The notes: generated from the sequence alone by a model not told the origin. A stretch of DNA of 64,000 nt from Cylicocyclus nassatus (GCA_958299035.1 CATQJL010000223.1:80431322-80495321), one strand, 5' to 3'. Shown: positions 25,078 to 36,645, counted from the first letter of the stretch. A program made the numbers and translations.

Positions 25078-26899
25078 GTCCACTCCTACTAGAGTCATAG
25101 AAGATGTGTGCTCTTATCTTTCTGCAAAGACTTTTGAAGGATTGAGAGGCAAAGTTACGATAGAATCCATGACGCAGTCAGATGGGTTTCATTTCGATGA
25201 CCGAAGTGCAAGCGAGGAGTATTGTACCGTTGCTAGAGGTAAGCCATCGTAACACTGTCATCCTCTTATATTCTTCTGTTTGCAGGGTCGCGACATCTTG
25301 GCATCAGCCAAAACTGTCTCTGGAAAAACATCAGCGTTTTTGATCCCAGTCATGAGCTCTTGTTAAAGCTAGATTGGAAGCACTACAATGGGACAGGTGT
25401 CATAGTTGTCCGACGAGAGAGTTATCAATGCAAACCTATGGCGTGCTTACGGAGCTTTTAGAAGGTGAGGGTGATTTTTTTTAGGATTTTTCGTAACTCA
25501 ATTGGTTTTTGATGAAACTGGTAAGATATTTCTACTGTAAGTTCTGAAGAAAGCGATAATTGTACTGATTTTCAAAATGCTATGAACATTCATGAAATTA
25601 TCTAGAAGCATTGTTGTCATGAAACATAGCTGAGCGTTTGCATGCATTTGTTGTTTTTGATCTTATTTTATATGGACTGAAAAATGAGCCCTTATTTCTA
25701 GGGACTTCTCTCACGCACGGTTTGGTCATGGGTGGATCGAATTGAAGTGCTGAAGCTAAGATAAGCTGGCAAAGGTATGTGATGTTCAAACTCAGGGTTG
25801 CGATATTGCTTTTTTACTGTTAGAGAATTTATAAGAGTTAGCGTGAACATCCGTGAATTGATGAATTCTCCCTATATTTGACTGCCGAAAAAGTTTTGCA
25901 TGATTTCAGGGAATGTCTGGTGGGTTATGGTATTAGGTTATGGGTTAGGCTGGTGGGTTATCTAGGTTATGATATTTTTCTCATCATGCAATTCCGTAAA
26001 TTATCATCATGAGTTATTAAACTACATAGATATCCCGCGTATGTCTATACATGTAAGTTTTGCTTGTTCAAGCTTGGTACTTTTGGGTCATAATCCTTTA
26101 TCTAGGGAAAACAAAAACAAGCAAAGCGGACGACAAGCTTCTTCCAGTTTTGTCAAGCAGAGACAGGAATTTCACTGTGTACTGATGTGGCAGCCAGGTA
26201 GTCTTGATATTCATTTTAATGTGGTTGTAAATCGTATTTCGCGTTGTTTTCCTTTTTTTAGAGGTCTTTGTATTCCTGCGGTAGACTGGATTGTACAGTA
26301 TGATTTTACCAAATAAACCAAGAGAAAAAATCCATCGAGTGGGACGAACTGCCAGAGGGAAAGATGGGCGGTAAGACTTCTTCTGCGGTTATTTTTGTAT
26401 AGATTTTTGTTCATCATCTAAAACATATCTATTGAAAAAATAAAGCGCACTTAATCAGTTGTTTATAGTGGAAACGCACTGCTAGTGCTACGACCTGTAG
26501 AGCTCGGGTTCTTGGGGTATTTGCGGGCTGCTAAAGTAGTCCTCAATGAATTTAGTTTTCTTGGTCAAAGGTATGTTTTAGTTCGTGTTCGTTTTTTTTA
26601 CAAGTAACATTTCTGACTATTTGCAGATCGCCAATATTCAGTCTCAACTTGAAAACCTTATAGACAAGAACTATTATTTAAATAAAACAGCTAAAGGAGC
26701 TTACAAATGTTATGTGAGAGCGTATGACTCACATTCATCAAAGGTATGATTAGAAAGATAGTACATCAGCGAACTGGAAGTAATTCATAGTTTGCAGCAT
26801 ATCTTTGATGTGAACAATTTGGATTTAGTGGCGGTATGCAAATCATTTGGTTTTTCTGTGCCGCCGTTCAAGGATCTGCCAATATCACACAAGCCAAAG
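25078..26899 (+). pseudogene. DDX18/HAS1-type RNA helicase fragment, captured
   Basis: Nine exons with intact GT-AG introns: 25078-25238, 25286-25464, 25702-25774, 25966-26052, 26106-26197, 26262-26370, 26469-26570, 26627-26743 and 26798-26899. In order they show the Q motif (MTEVQARSIVPLLEG), motif I as AKTVSGKT (normally GSGKT), NGTGVIVV, motif Ia (PTREL, frame lost by 2 bases), GG block (THGLVMGGSN, then a stop), motif IV (FFSSCNSV), [29 protein letters not shown] and the HAS1-type C-terminal blocks ([16 protein letters not shown]). HAS1 proteins act in the nucleolus on pre-60S and pre-40S ribosomes. The exon or exons with DEAD (II) and SAT (III) are missing between exons 3 and 4; frameshifts and the Walker A change make this dead. 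The retained introns show DNA-level capture, not retrocopying. Confidence 0.88.
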
Positions 26900-26970
26900 G
26901 TATGTTTAATTGTTCACTGATACTGTTATTGTACAAAAATTGTTTTGAGAATACAAATGTGTTTGGGCTG

Positions 26971-27202
26971 GTAGATCTGACGGTAAATATAGTGTTCCTG
27001 CGGTGCTGACGTTTGCCGACAAGGTTTGCGCGTGAACAAATTGCCAGTGAGCGCAAAACTTGGAAATGTTGGCTCTGCGGCCATTTTGCGCGCGCGATCG
27101 CGTATTACAGGCCCATCACTTGTTCACGAGCAAATGTTGTCGGCAAATGTCCGTATTGTAGAAGCACTATATTTAGGAGCAGTGTACCGTCAGAATCCAC
27201 TA
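26971..27202. repeat. Hairpin MITE, family 1, diverged copy
   Basis: The arms begin GTAGATCTGACGGTAAATAT and mirror at TATTTAGGAGC...ACCGTCAGAATCCACTAC; they share TAAATATAGTG and TTCACG-GCAAAT with 3046-3264. It lies downstream of the last captured helicase exon, inside the 4-kb element. Confidence 0.6.
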
Positions 27203-28180
27203 CCTATACATCTACGTAAAGGCTTGTTCTGGAATAATTTGCAATTAAATGGCGCACGAAATAGACCTCGGTTTAGGTGCAAGTGAGGTCACAGTTGTCA
27301 GGAGCCGGATACTGAAAAAGGCCGAAAACGTTTACGTTTAAACGTACTTCCACTGTTATGCTGTTCCGGGCCAATGTTGTTTGGTCTAGACCGTTGTTAT
27401 CTTTTTGGCTGTTTATTGTTGAAAATCATTTCCCAGAAACCTCGTTATGAAACATTTTGCTGAGTTGTGATGTCTGATTGATCAGTCGTCTGTTATCAAA
27501 ATAGATAGTTTATGACTAGGTTCTGCTCACCATTTTAGGAAAGGCCCACACGTATTGTAGGGTAGGTGAGTGACGAATGCGGGTTGCTTGCTCAGTCCAA
27601 AATTGTAATATTCCCGGAAAGAATTATTTGTCATGCTTCTTGCTCTTCTTTGCTTCCGCTTCACGGATTGAGTGCATCCAAATCTCCTGTGTAAATTGAT
27701 GCCAAACGAACAACATGTCGATGCCCTCCTCAGCTATAACGTTGAGAGAAATCGCTAGATGCATAGCAGCTTACCATATTTAACATGCTTTTTTGCAGCA
27801 GACTTGAAGGCAAGCTTTCTACTGTAATAGGTGCATTTTTGGGTCCTTTCCTTGATCAAAAGTGAATACAGAAGTCAGCTATTTTGAGATTGACTATAAT
27901 TTCTGAAATTTCTTGAATTGCCGCTTGATTTTAAGTGATGACCGCATTTTACCTTTTTCTCAAATCTACATTTTCTTGTAATTGAGAACAACAAGCAGAG
28001 AAAAGCAGCGACTTTTATTTGTCTTTTTAAAGCTTTCACTGTACCACACTTTGAAAAATACGTTCGGGATCCTATGGACACCTACGCTTCAATGCCAACC
28101 CCTGCGAAGGTTTTTGAGTTCATAGGAAGGTGGGCATTTGTGCTGAGATGTGCATTATTGCGCTTCTTCACATAACGGTC
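27203..28180. other. Unidentified interior of the 4-kb hAT element
   Basis: About 1 kb between the MITE and the right end of the element holds no recognised exon. It may be more of the captured locus (3' flank of the helicase gene), but nothing in it proves that. Confidence 0.35.
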
Positions 28181-29229
28181 TTAGTTATGCAATAATATCC
28201 CTAAATTCAGATTTTTGCTGGTAGCACACCTGAGCTCAACCTTATGATCTCTTCCTGACCTCTATGTTCTTTTTTTGTTGTAAATGAGTGTTTTTCTTCA
28301 AATAAATGTTTTTCTGATATATGTGTACTGCGCAAGTATAGCCATCTCGTTTTTGGGTCAAAGGGGAATTCGTAAGAAAAATTTTGGGTCAAAGGGGAAT
28401 TCGTTTTCGAAAACCCCTTTTGGCAAGCTCATGCCGGGCCCTGGATTGACTACAAACCTGATGAGCTGCTCTGAGATAAAATAGAAAGCAGGTGATCTTT
28501 TATTTCAAGTTATGTGGTCGACTCGAACGAATATAGTCCAATGGGATAAATTTGAGCAGAATAACCAAGCAACGCAAGAAATATGATTACTGATTGCAAA
28601 ATCACTCCGATCTTTGGCTATCCATATAAAGCAAGACTGAAACTGTAGCTGCTTTTTACTATTGGTTCCACGAAGAATTTTATCTTATCTTAAATCTTAA
28701 AAATCTTTACAATTATTGAATGACGATTTTTAGAAAATCCGTCGAAACCATATGTTGGTCAAGCATGACTAAAATAACCGTAAGTGTGATATGAATTAAT
28801 GCTTTTTTGCTTCTCTTTGCTTTTCTCAGTACAGGTACCTGAAACATAATAGACATTTATGTCCTGGTAAGCCTCTTCCAGACGAAGATCAGGCATTGGA
28901 GGTGCTGAACTAAAGAAAACGAAACCACTTAACCAAATTTGGCCCCAGCATATGAAGATTCAGAAAATGTGCAGGAGTGGAATGAATACCGCAATCTTCT
29001 AACATGAACATTACGACATGTAGTGGTTTGTCATTATTTATTCTCTTGCATATTGCAATTTTCGCACATCCTTACTGAATATCAAAAGATTGATGCAGTT
29101 ATTGCGATCCATTTTCTTTTATGGGACAAGATAAGAATGAAAATTTATTGAATTGCAAGACACCGAAAAGCAAATTAATTCTTTTTTGACATAATACTTT
29201 AACAAATGAACTTGGGTGCTCGAAATTTA

Positions 29230-30407
29230 GCCTATTTTGGATAAGCGGCGCCTCCAGAATAGATGACCATTGTGCAGAAGAAATCGGCCAGGGGCACCAT
29301 GGAGCATATGGGTATTTATCCTTTAACGCATTCAAATCATCGCAAAATCTAGACAAGGATCCGCTAGGCATTCGAATGTCGGCTCAGTTTTATGAATACT
29401 TACGTCATCGCAAACTGTATAATGTGCAAAAGTCAGAATTTGAAAAGTATTCTAAAGTTTAGCGATGGTTCAGTTGTTCTTGATCGCATCATGTTTATCG
29501 GTACATCCGCCCCGCGTGTGTCTCGCGCGGCGCTCGCGATGATCTCTTTCGAAAAGCCGGATCTGCTTTATTGATTGAAGGGCAGCACGCAGGCGCTTGC
29601 GTCGTGGTTATCCTATACAAGAGGACACTGCAGTCGAGGCAAATTATGACTATGTTTAGTGATCTTATTTTCCAAGCAAATATAGAGCCTTAGCGATTTT
29701 CTGCGGATATAAAAATACCATCGGAATTAAAGACTGCCCCTAAAAGCAGGGATTCAGCGTGTAATTTGCCAACGCCGTGTGCGAACCGCCTACTCCGGTG
29801 CGCCTCCTGCCTCCGTAAACTAAATCTCCTTAGCCCTTGACGCGCTTTTACATGGCAAGCACAACCAAATGCATATTTTCAGCAAGTTAATGCAGGCTTC
29901 AAGAAGACTCGCTCCAGCGCATATACTATAAATGTCCTCAAAAAGGGAAACTGGACGATCGCGATTTCTAAGTCCATATCTTTTTTTGAAAAAGCTGGAT
30001 AAAAATTCGAAGGAATACCACAACTTGTAGAGAATTTTGCACAGCTTGGCGCTTCAAAAATTTTCCTACGCGTCAATACCACTCACCAACCATTTTTGCG
30101 CAAAAATGCCCTGTAATCGTTCTTGCAATAACTTTTGAAGGCCAAAACACATCAACTCCACAGTTCCAATCCTTCTCTCCATACATTTTTAGCTCTATGA
30201 ATTTTTCCTCTAAGAATTTCTGAAAAAAATCCTTTTAGTTTTGGAGGATGCAACAGCTGTTTACCATAAACTTTTGGAAGCTTTCTTGCACCCAGTTTTT
30301 GGCCTTCTTAAAAGTGCTTGTTACCCAATTTTTCACGGTACTGTAAGCATTAACAACGGCTTTCTTTACCGTATCCAAGCATTCACGAACCAATCGAAGA
30401 GACGTGC
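29230..30407 (-). pseudogene. Unrecognised multi-exon gene, copy B
   Basis: This is the sister of 11421-12707. E1 (30265-30407) is 143 nt against 144 in copy A; the lost base breaks its frame just before KKAVVNAYSTVKNWV. E2 (30087-30219, TTTTCAG acceptor, strong GTGAGT donor, phase 1) is intact: KFLEEKFIELKMYGEKDWNC, GVDVFWPSKVIARTITGHF, CAKMV. E3 follows with APSCAKFSTSCGIPSNFYPA and PFLRTFIVYALERVF, then a stop before a KYAF-C-CHVK block. E4 (from 29348, TTGTCTAG acceptor) keeps FCDDLNALKDKYPYAPWCP but is shifted one base later. Each copy is broken in a different place, so the ancestor was probably functional and both copies decayed independently. Function unknown. Confidence 0.45.
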
Positions 30408-30589
30408 CTACAAGAAAAGCACTCAGCTTAATCAGAATCGGAAAAATTCGAATCACTGTTGAGGAATTTAAATGGAACTTCCTAGCAATCTGAGGATTTT
30501 ATGAGAGGCTTTGCTTTGCATTACCAAGCGCCTATTTTGGGTCCTTCAAGAATGCACCTCACACAAACCAACTTGAAGTGCAAGTATGA

Positions 30590-32080
30590 GAAATATTATA
30601 TGTAGGCAATGCATGGTAACCACGGCACGTCCTGATAATGTAAAAATGGAGAACAAAATGAAGGTTACTCCGCTGCTGTCATTTTGATTCTCAAATCTTA
30701 TCAGCTTCCAAACCAAAGTTGACCAACAAATTCATTTAAAGCATGGCTTCAGGTAGATCGGTATGTTTTATTTGATTTCTCAATTCTAGTGTCGCTAGAT
30801 TTTTTCACAGTAATTGATCCTTAATATTAAGCAAATCCAAAGTGCGCATTTTGACTCCATGTCTCGATATGATATAAAATGGGGTAATTTTATGAGGTAA
30901 GATCAAATTTCCGAACCTAGACAAACATTAAGACTCACGTCGGAACCTCACCGCCGATTTGCTGTAGTTTTGATGGATCTTATCTCAAAATTTCTACTAT
31001 TCAATGTCTTTTTATCAACAATCAATTATCTTTTCACTACGATGTTTTTATATATCTATGAAGCAATAAGTTTTCTGGATGAGGGTTTAACGACGCGACT
31101 CGCAGGCATCGCGAAGCGGCAGCCGCGTCATTTGCGAATTTGTTGTTATACACTTATTCAGAGTTTCAGTGATAATAATCAGCTCTGTTGCGTGTCCATA
31201 ATGTCAAAGACCTAGGCTTTTAAGGTCTGCGTCAATTATGTACCCTCCTGCGTAGGAACTACGCACCCGCAACGCGAAGGAGTTGCTTGTGGATCTCCAG
31301 TTGATGATGGCAATATGAACGCGCGAGCCATACGCTACGCAAAGGTGACGCATAGCTTTGGCGCGGCGATGGCGCGAATGGATTTGTCGCGATTGACACA
31401 GACTATATGTGCAAAAATGCGCTGAAATTGGTGATTAAAAACTTCCTGACCTTGCTTTTTGGACAACGCCCTGTGCAAGTTTTCTCTGCAAGATTCGAAA
31501 AACTTATAAATCAACAGCAGACTCTCCAGCCAGTAAAGAAATTACATTGCACTGAACAACTGTCTACGTGTATTTAACAGCTCAACCACAATCGCTTCTC
31601 GAACGTCAGCTTTCCAGTGTCTTCCTGCAATGTAAGCAATGTGAGCTTATGACTGTATCCTGTTCAAATATCAAAAAAATCTCCCATTATTTGCGCACAA
31701 AGCAGTTTTTTTCTGAACTAATGACGTGAGCGCCCACAAAAGCCCCATGAAGATACGCCTACGAATCTTTCATAGATTTAGGCTTTCATCATCTGGATTG
31801 CTCAATTATTACTCTGATCTTCTCTGACGGTTAAATTTGAGAATAAAAACCACAATTTTTAGAAATCCTACGTTAAAGCTTTCATTCACGATAAAGCCAT
31901 TTTTCGATGTCATTTCGGACCAGAACAAATTTCGCAATATTGAATCTGATAAAATTTTATGGCCATTGATAAGTCCTATGGTCTGAATTGTCAATCTTTT
32001 GGGAGGTATTCCCAGAGATATATACAGAAGCCAAAAAGTTTCGTTGTAAACTAACAAAATCAAAGACTTCAGAAGCATTT
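30590..32080. other. Duplicated intergenic DNA, no supported gene
   Basis: This corresponds to 14190-15710 of copy A up to about 31730. A G+C-rich patch at 31080-31390 with GCGACGCG repeats and short palindromes has no counterpart in copy A and may be a separate small insertion. Confidence 0.4.
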
Positions 32081-32140
32081 GACCCACCGGTGGGTCGTAC
32101 TGTCCGAAATGATAGAACACGTACGACCCACCGATGGGTC
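32081..32140. repeat. Hairpin built from a repeated 16-bp palindrome
   Basis: GACCCACCGGTGGGTC (32081-32096) is itself palindromic. With its GTAC tail it pairs with GTACGACCCACCGATGGGTC (32121-32140). The region can therefore form either two small hairpins or one larger stem. Confidence 0.75.
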
Positions 32141-32628
32141 GCACTGCCTTGAATGTGCTAAGAAAGGGGCTGTCGACACTTCATTTGACTTTCATAATTT
32201 ACAGAAAAATTATCATACTTCTTATCTATTTTCCCCTCAATAAAGCTTATCAGATGTTATTTTCACTCGTGTGTTCAAATTTTAATTAGATATTATTAAA
32301 TTGTTTGTTGGCAGCTTTCTTATTCAACCATACCGTAATCACCACAAAAAACAGCTGAGAATCAGCTGAAAGGCATCCCTCAGCATACTAGGAAAGTGCG
32401 GGTAGAAGTCATACTGCATGGACTCGGTACAACTGGTCTAAGTAATGCGACAAGATGTATGCTTTTGTAACAGATGCCGCACTTGAAAAAGCGGAGAGGG
32501 ATCCTATTTCGACATGACTCTTTCATCTTACAGATATAGAGTCACCTATTTGAAATTCAATGAGAAATCTTTGTTAGCGCATATGTAAATACACTATACA
32601 GTTGTGGCCGTGGAATTTGTCCAAAATT

Positions 32629-32738
32629 GCGGGATTTTCGGGATTCGCGGGATTTTCGGGATTCGCGATGTTTGCGGGATTCGCGACTTCACGGGATTTG
32701 CGGGATTCGCGGGATTTGCGGGACTTGCGGGATTTAGC
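32629..32738. repeat. Minisatellite of CGGGATT(T/C)GCGGGATT units
   Basis: There are about a dozen imperfect 9- to 10-nt units of the form CGGGATTNGCGGGA. The minus-strand ORF through it, with a Ser-Arg-Lys or Asn-Pro-Ala period, is a repeat artefact. Confidence 0.92.
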
Positions 32739-32799
32739 TATAACTTCTTTTAAATCCATATTATTTGCAATCTGCGTGTAGATTTGGCTTCAGCTTGAT

Positions 32800-34202
32800 G
32801 AGACTAATCTTTTGATATACAGTGTGTCCGTAATTCGTGGTGAGGGGGTAGACTTACAATGATACCTTGCTGTTCTCTATGTTAAGGCTTTTGTGAACAT
32901 TTATCACAGCGTAAGAGTACTCTGCGTTGATACCACTGCTTGTTTTCATTATCGAAAACTATCGCGAATAAATTGGGCAGTTTTTATTTACCCTTATCAC
33001 TGATATAAGCATTTTATCATTTATCACTGATAATATCACATTTTTGGATCATTTTTTGCATATGGTAAGGAAAGTACTGTAGGAAAAGCTGTGTGAATTT
33101 CTATCGCTCTTTCTCTCATTATAAGTGATCTACAGGCTTTTCTAGTTCTGTCTATTGCTCGGTGCAATTGGTAGATCCCTCGCTGCAGCAATCGATCGAT
33201 TTTTCATCGGCACATGCCATTGCTGCCAATTCTTACCTAGAATGGCATTTTTGCTTCAACTCGCTTCACGCCGAAGCCTGGGCTGAAATTCTGCACCTAT
33301 ATGGAAGATGAACGTCGACCGCATGAATTTAAGCCATTCTTATCTGTCGCTGTCATTGATATCATCATTTTATCATTTATCACTGACGACGCAAAATTGG
33401 ATCATTTTTGATATACAATAAGAAATGTACTTTAGGAAACGCTGTGTGAGTTATCGCTCTATCTCTTATAGTACAAAACCACTCACAGAACATGCAAAAT
33501 TTCCGGGAATTCCGCGAAATTCATGTGAATCACGCAAATTACGCAGCGCCATAACTTCTTTTCGAATGAGTATGTTCAAAATCCGAAAACAGCGTTGTTT
33601 CAGCTCGTAAAGGCGAATCTTTTGATATACAGGTTGTCTCCAATATCTTGTTTTCAATAATCTTGAATTTGCATGCCGACGCCCCTTCGCATGGGTGTAA
33701 CGCAACAAGCACCACACATAGGAGACTGCCATGGGTACCGTTCGATAGTACTCTTTCACTAAATTATCGTGCGCTAAACTGCAGCCGAAGACTCTCTTTC
33801 AAAAGAGATAGAAGAGCTGATAAACTCTGGAAAAATTAAGCTGTTTCAAGTTCTACTAGCCGTAACTTTCTTTAGAATGAACATTTTCGAAGTCAGAAAG
33901 CAAATTCGTGTTTATCTTGTCAAGTCGAATCTTACTGTATACAGCATGTCCTTAAAATTCCGTTTTCAATTTTTTCAAAATTTTCTGCGCGCGTATATTC
34001 ACAAGGTCGCAACGCAGCGCACATCAAACATAAAAGACTCTATCAAGCACTGTTGAATTGTGCTGCTTCCGCAGATTATCGAGCGCTAGGAAGCAACCGG
34101 AGAATCTTCTTGAAAAAAGATAGAAGAGCTGGTGAATTCTGGAAAATCGTGTTGTCTCAAGTTTTGCCCACAGTGACCCTAAAATGAGAAGCTCTGCTGA
34201 TA
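32800..34202. repeat. Degenerate tandem repeats, mariner-like borders
   Basis: Border-like strings recur: GATATACAGTGTGTCCGTAAT (first 20 nt at 32814), GATATACAGGTTGTCTCC (33624) and TGTATACAGCATGTCC (33935). Two internal blocks also repeat (TACTGTAGGAAAAGCTGTG near 33075, TACTTTAGGAAACGCTGTG near 33428). It looks like several decayed copies of one element in tandem. The primer-like sequences at both ends make the true arrangement uncertain. Confidence 0.4.
32917..32941 (-). other. Sequence identical to a cDNA amplification primer
   Basis: The minus strand reads AAGCAGTGGTATCAACGCAG followed by AGTAC. As remembered, this is the 25-nt SMART-type cDNA PCR primer with no mismatch. It is not expected in nematode DNA and probably marks a contaminating read end or chimera. 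Confidence 0.85.
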
Positions 34203-34227
34203 GTACTCTGCGTTGATACCACTGCTT
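34203..34227 (-). other. Second primer-identical sequence, abutting the gap
   Basis: The same 25 nt as at 32917-32941, in the same orientation and also without mismatch. Its last base is directly followed by the run of Ns, so the contig end itself appears to be primer-derived. Confidence 0.88.
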
Positions 34228-34727
34228 NNNNNNNNNNNNNNNNNNNNNNNNNNNNNNNNNNNNNNNNNNNNNNNNNNNNNNNNNNNNNNNNNNNNNNNNN
34301 NNNNNNNNNNNNNNNNNNNNNNNNNNNNNNNNNNNNNNNNNNNNNNNNNNNNNNNNNNNNNNNNNNNNNNNNNNNNNNNNNNNNNNNNNNNNNNNNNNNN
34401 NNNNNNNNNNNNNNNNNNNNNNNNNNNNNNNNNNNNNNNNNNNNNNNNNNNNNNNNNNNNNNNNNNNNNNNNNNNNNNNNNNNNNNNNNNNNNNNNNNNN
34501 NNNNNNNNNNNNNNNNNNNNNNNNNNNNNNNNNNNNNNNNNNNNNNNNNNNNNNNNNNNNNNNNNNNNNNNNNNNNNNNNNNNNNNNNNNNNNNNNNNNN
34601 NNNNNNNNNNNNNNNNNNNNNNNNNNNNNNNNNNNNNNNNNNNNNNNNNNNNNNNNNNNNNNNNNNNNNNNNNNNNNNNNNNNNNNNNNNNNNNNNNNNN
34701 NNNNNNNNNNNNNNNNNNNNNNNNNNN
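34228..34727. other. Assembly gap, exactly 500 N
   Basis: A round-number scaffold gap of unknown true size. Reading frames across it are meaningless. Confidence 1.
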
Positions 34728-35845
34728 TGTTGCTTGTTAATACTGTGAGTGTTCCTGTGCAATAATAGGCTTGCTCATTGTTTTTTCGTGACCAAAATTG
34801 CCCGTTAATATTGAACTTGCGGTCAAATCTAGCGCGCCTCTTTGGTAATAGTCTTCTAATATCAGGTGGATTCGAAAAGATCTGTTAGTTTGTATTTTCT
34901 TTATAAAACCGTTGTTTAAATAGTTTAAGGCAGCTGCACACTAGCTCTACTGCAAATAGAGCTATCTCATCAGGCGTTTTTCGTGAAGCTCACACATTCA
35001 GATGCGCTGACCATCTGTCTACTTGTAATTGTCATGTTTGAACTACCGAATTTTCACCTTGTTATGACCTTGTTGTAAAAGCTGAATTTTCAGCGATATT
35101 AGAATCTATAGAGTCTTTCGCTTTATAATCACCTCTTCAAAAAGTCTCTAGTAGACTATTGTTTTACTATGGAAAGTTCACTTATCAGTGCCGTGTGGCC
35201 GAATCAAGTTTTGTATGCAAGCGTCAGAGTCTATGCTTATTACAGACCTTTGTTGAGCCAAGAACATTCAAGCTCAATGTTCTTCTCTCAATCGTGATCT
35301 GTTGCCTAATTGCGACAATTGCTTTTTTCCTTTCCTTTCAGAATGTTAAAAACTTGCAGGAGAGACTTCTGTTCTGGGTCATGATTTGTGCTGAATCAGA
35401 GTCATTCACAGTATTTGTACTACGCTCTTATGGCAGAGTACTCGCAAAGGTACGACAACTATGTAGTCTTATGAAAATCGCCTAATAGTTGCCTCTCAGT
35501 AGTTGCTTTAAACTGAAGCATGACCAACAAAACCTACAACAAACTACAAAGAAACTGCAAAAATGATTTCCTAGCACTTCAGATCTTCTGCAATCTATTA
35601 AGGAGGCACAGTTTGTTGCAATTTAGAAGCAAAGCAAGGTAATGGATTAGTGCAGCAGAGCGAGAGAATGTTGAGGTTATTTTGCTAAACTTAGCCACAG
35701 AACCTGGTCACATTGAAAAAAGGCGACTCATTGCGTTTTCATTCCTCTCGCTATGATGTTGGCTATCAGATCATAAAGTCGTTCTGCAACTGCAGTGCAA
35801 ATATTTCAGTAACATGGTACATGACCAAATGATGTGATAAGCAAG
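34728..35845. other. Intergenic, one weak ORF
   Basis: A 108-codon plus-strand frame at 35159-35485 contains one hydrophobic segment (LNVLLSIVICCLIATIAFFL) that could be part of a serpentine receptor exon, but no flanking exons or conserved motif support it. Confidence 0.35.
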
Positions 35846-36645
35846 TCTAAGGCTTTGGCCATACTTTGCCCGTGTTGCCGGTGTTGAAAGTGTTGCCAGT
35901 GTTGAAAGTGTTGCCGGTGTTGAAAGTGTTGAAAGTTGAAAGTGTTGCCGGTGTTGAAAGTGTTGAAAGTGTTGAAAGTGTTACCGGTGTTGAAAGTGTT
36001 GAAAGTGTTGCCGGTGTTGAAAGTGTTGGAAGTGTTGAAAGTGTTGCCGGTGTTGAAAGTGTTGAATGTAGAATCAGTTCTGCAGTTTCATTCTTCCTCA
36101 AGCGATCTTACCGGCTGGTGAGTACGTTTGAAATGGACATGGAAAATGAGCACTGAAATGCGAATGGAATGGGAAATGCTTTCACATGCAAAAGAACCTC
36201 ATACAAAGTTTTTGGGAAGTAGAGGACTTGTTTCAGATAGGCAATCTCTGAATTTTGAGAACGCTGCTGAAGTCTGAGTAATGCGTGTTAGCTGTCGAAT
36301 CCGGCGTTTCTACGATTACTGAGTAGATGACGTACATATGGGAGATCTTGCAGCGTCTTCAAATATTGGGGATTGCCTATCTAACTGACTCTTCTACTTT
36401 CAAAAACTTTGTATGAGTATCTTTTGCATGTAAAAGCATTTTCCATTTCAGTCGCATTTCATTACTCATGTTCCATGTACATTTCAAACGATCTCACCAG
36501 CCAGTAAGGTCGCTCGAGCAAGAATGAAACTGCAGTGTCTACATTCAACGCTTTCAACACTTTCAACACCGGCAACACTTTCAACACTGGCAACACTCTC
36601 AACACCGGCAACACGGGCAAAGTATGGCCAAAGCCTAATAGAACT
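35846..36645. repeat. Foldback element with minisatellite arms
   Basis: The left border AGGCTTTGGCCATACTTTGC is mirrored at the right border (inverse ending about 36641). The outer arms are arrays of GTGTTGAAA and GTGTTGCCG units, about 195 nt on the left (35872-36068) and about 70 nt on the right (36547-36616). The inner arms (GCGATCTTACCGGCTGG, CATACAAAGTTTTTGGGAAG, GATAGGCAATCTC) also mirror. Unequal array length shows expansion or loss on one side. Confidence 0.85.

Larger units (their letters stand above)
24424..28443. mobile_element. 4-kb hAT element carrying helicase gene exons
   Basis: The ends CAGGGCCCGGCACG and the inverse of CAGGGCCCGGCATG are flanked by GATTGACC and GATTGACT (7 of 8 match). 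Copy A, at about 10050, preserves the unfilled target. The outer 650 bp (left) and about 260 bp (right) are homologous to the 939-bp element at 4913, including AAATCGTTTT blocks, GCGCGC-rich patches and the AAAGGGGAATTCG motif. The middle 3 kb is foreign: helicase exons and introns, a family-1 MITE and unidentified DNA. No transposase was recognised, so it would have been moved in trans. Confidence 0.88.
23762..31740. repeat. Segmental duplication, copy B
   Basis: This is the downstream partner of 7885-15710. Relative to copy A it lost about 1.5 kb including the collagen 5' half (junction near 24147/24155), lost the 10.4-11.0 kb block, lacks the microsatellite, and gained a 4-kb hAT element at 24424. 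Divergence by eye is roughly 10-15 percent, so the duplication is old compared with the hAT insertion. Confidence 0.85.

Noticed and set aside
32574..32759. CRISPR-like or coding repeat array
   Set aside because: The units are contiguous 9- to 10-nt repeats without unique spacers, that is, a minisatellite in a eukaryotic genome.
34157..34762. ORFs across the run of Ns
   Set aside because: They are open only because Ns cannot give stops; no sequence is present.
35866..36156. Leu/Val-Lys repeat protein (KVLPVLKVL)
   Set aside because: It is a minisatellite array in the arm of a foldback element; the frames are open on both strands because of the 9-nt period.
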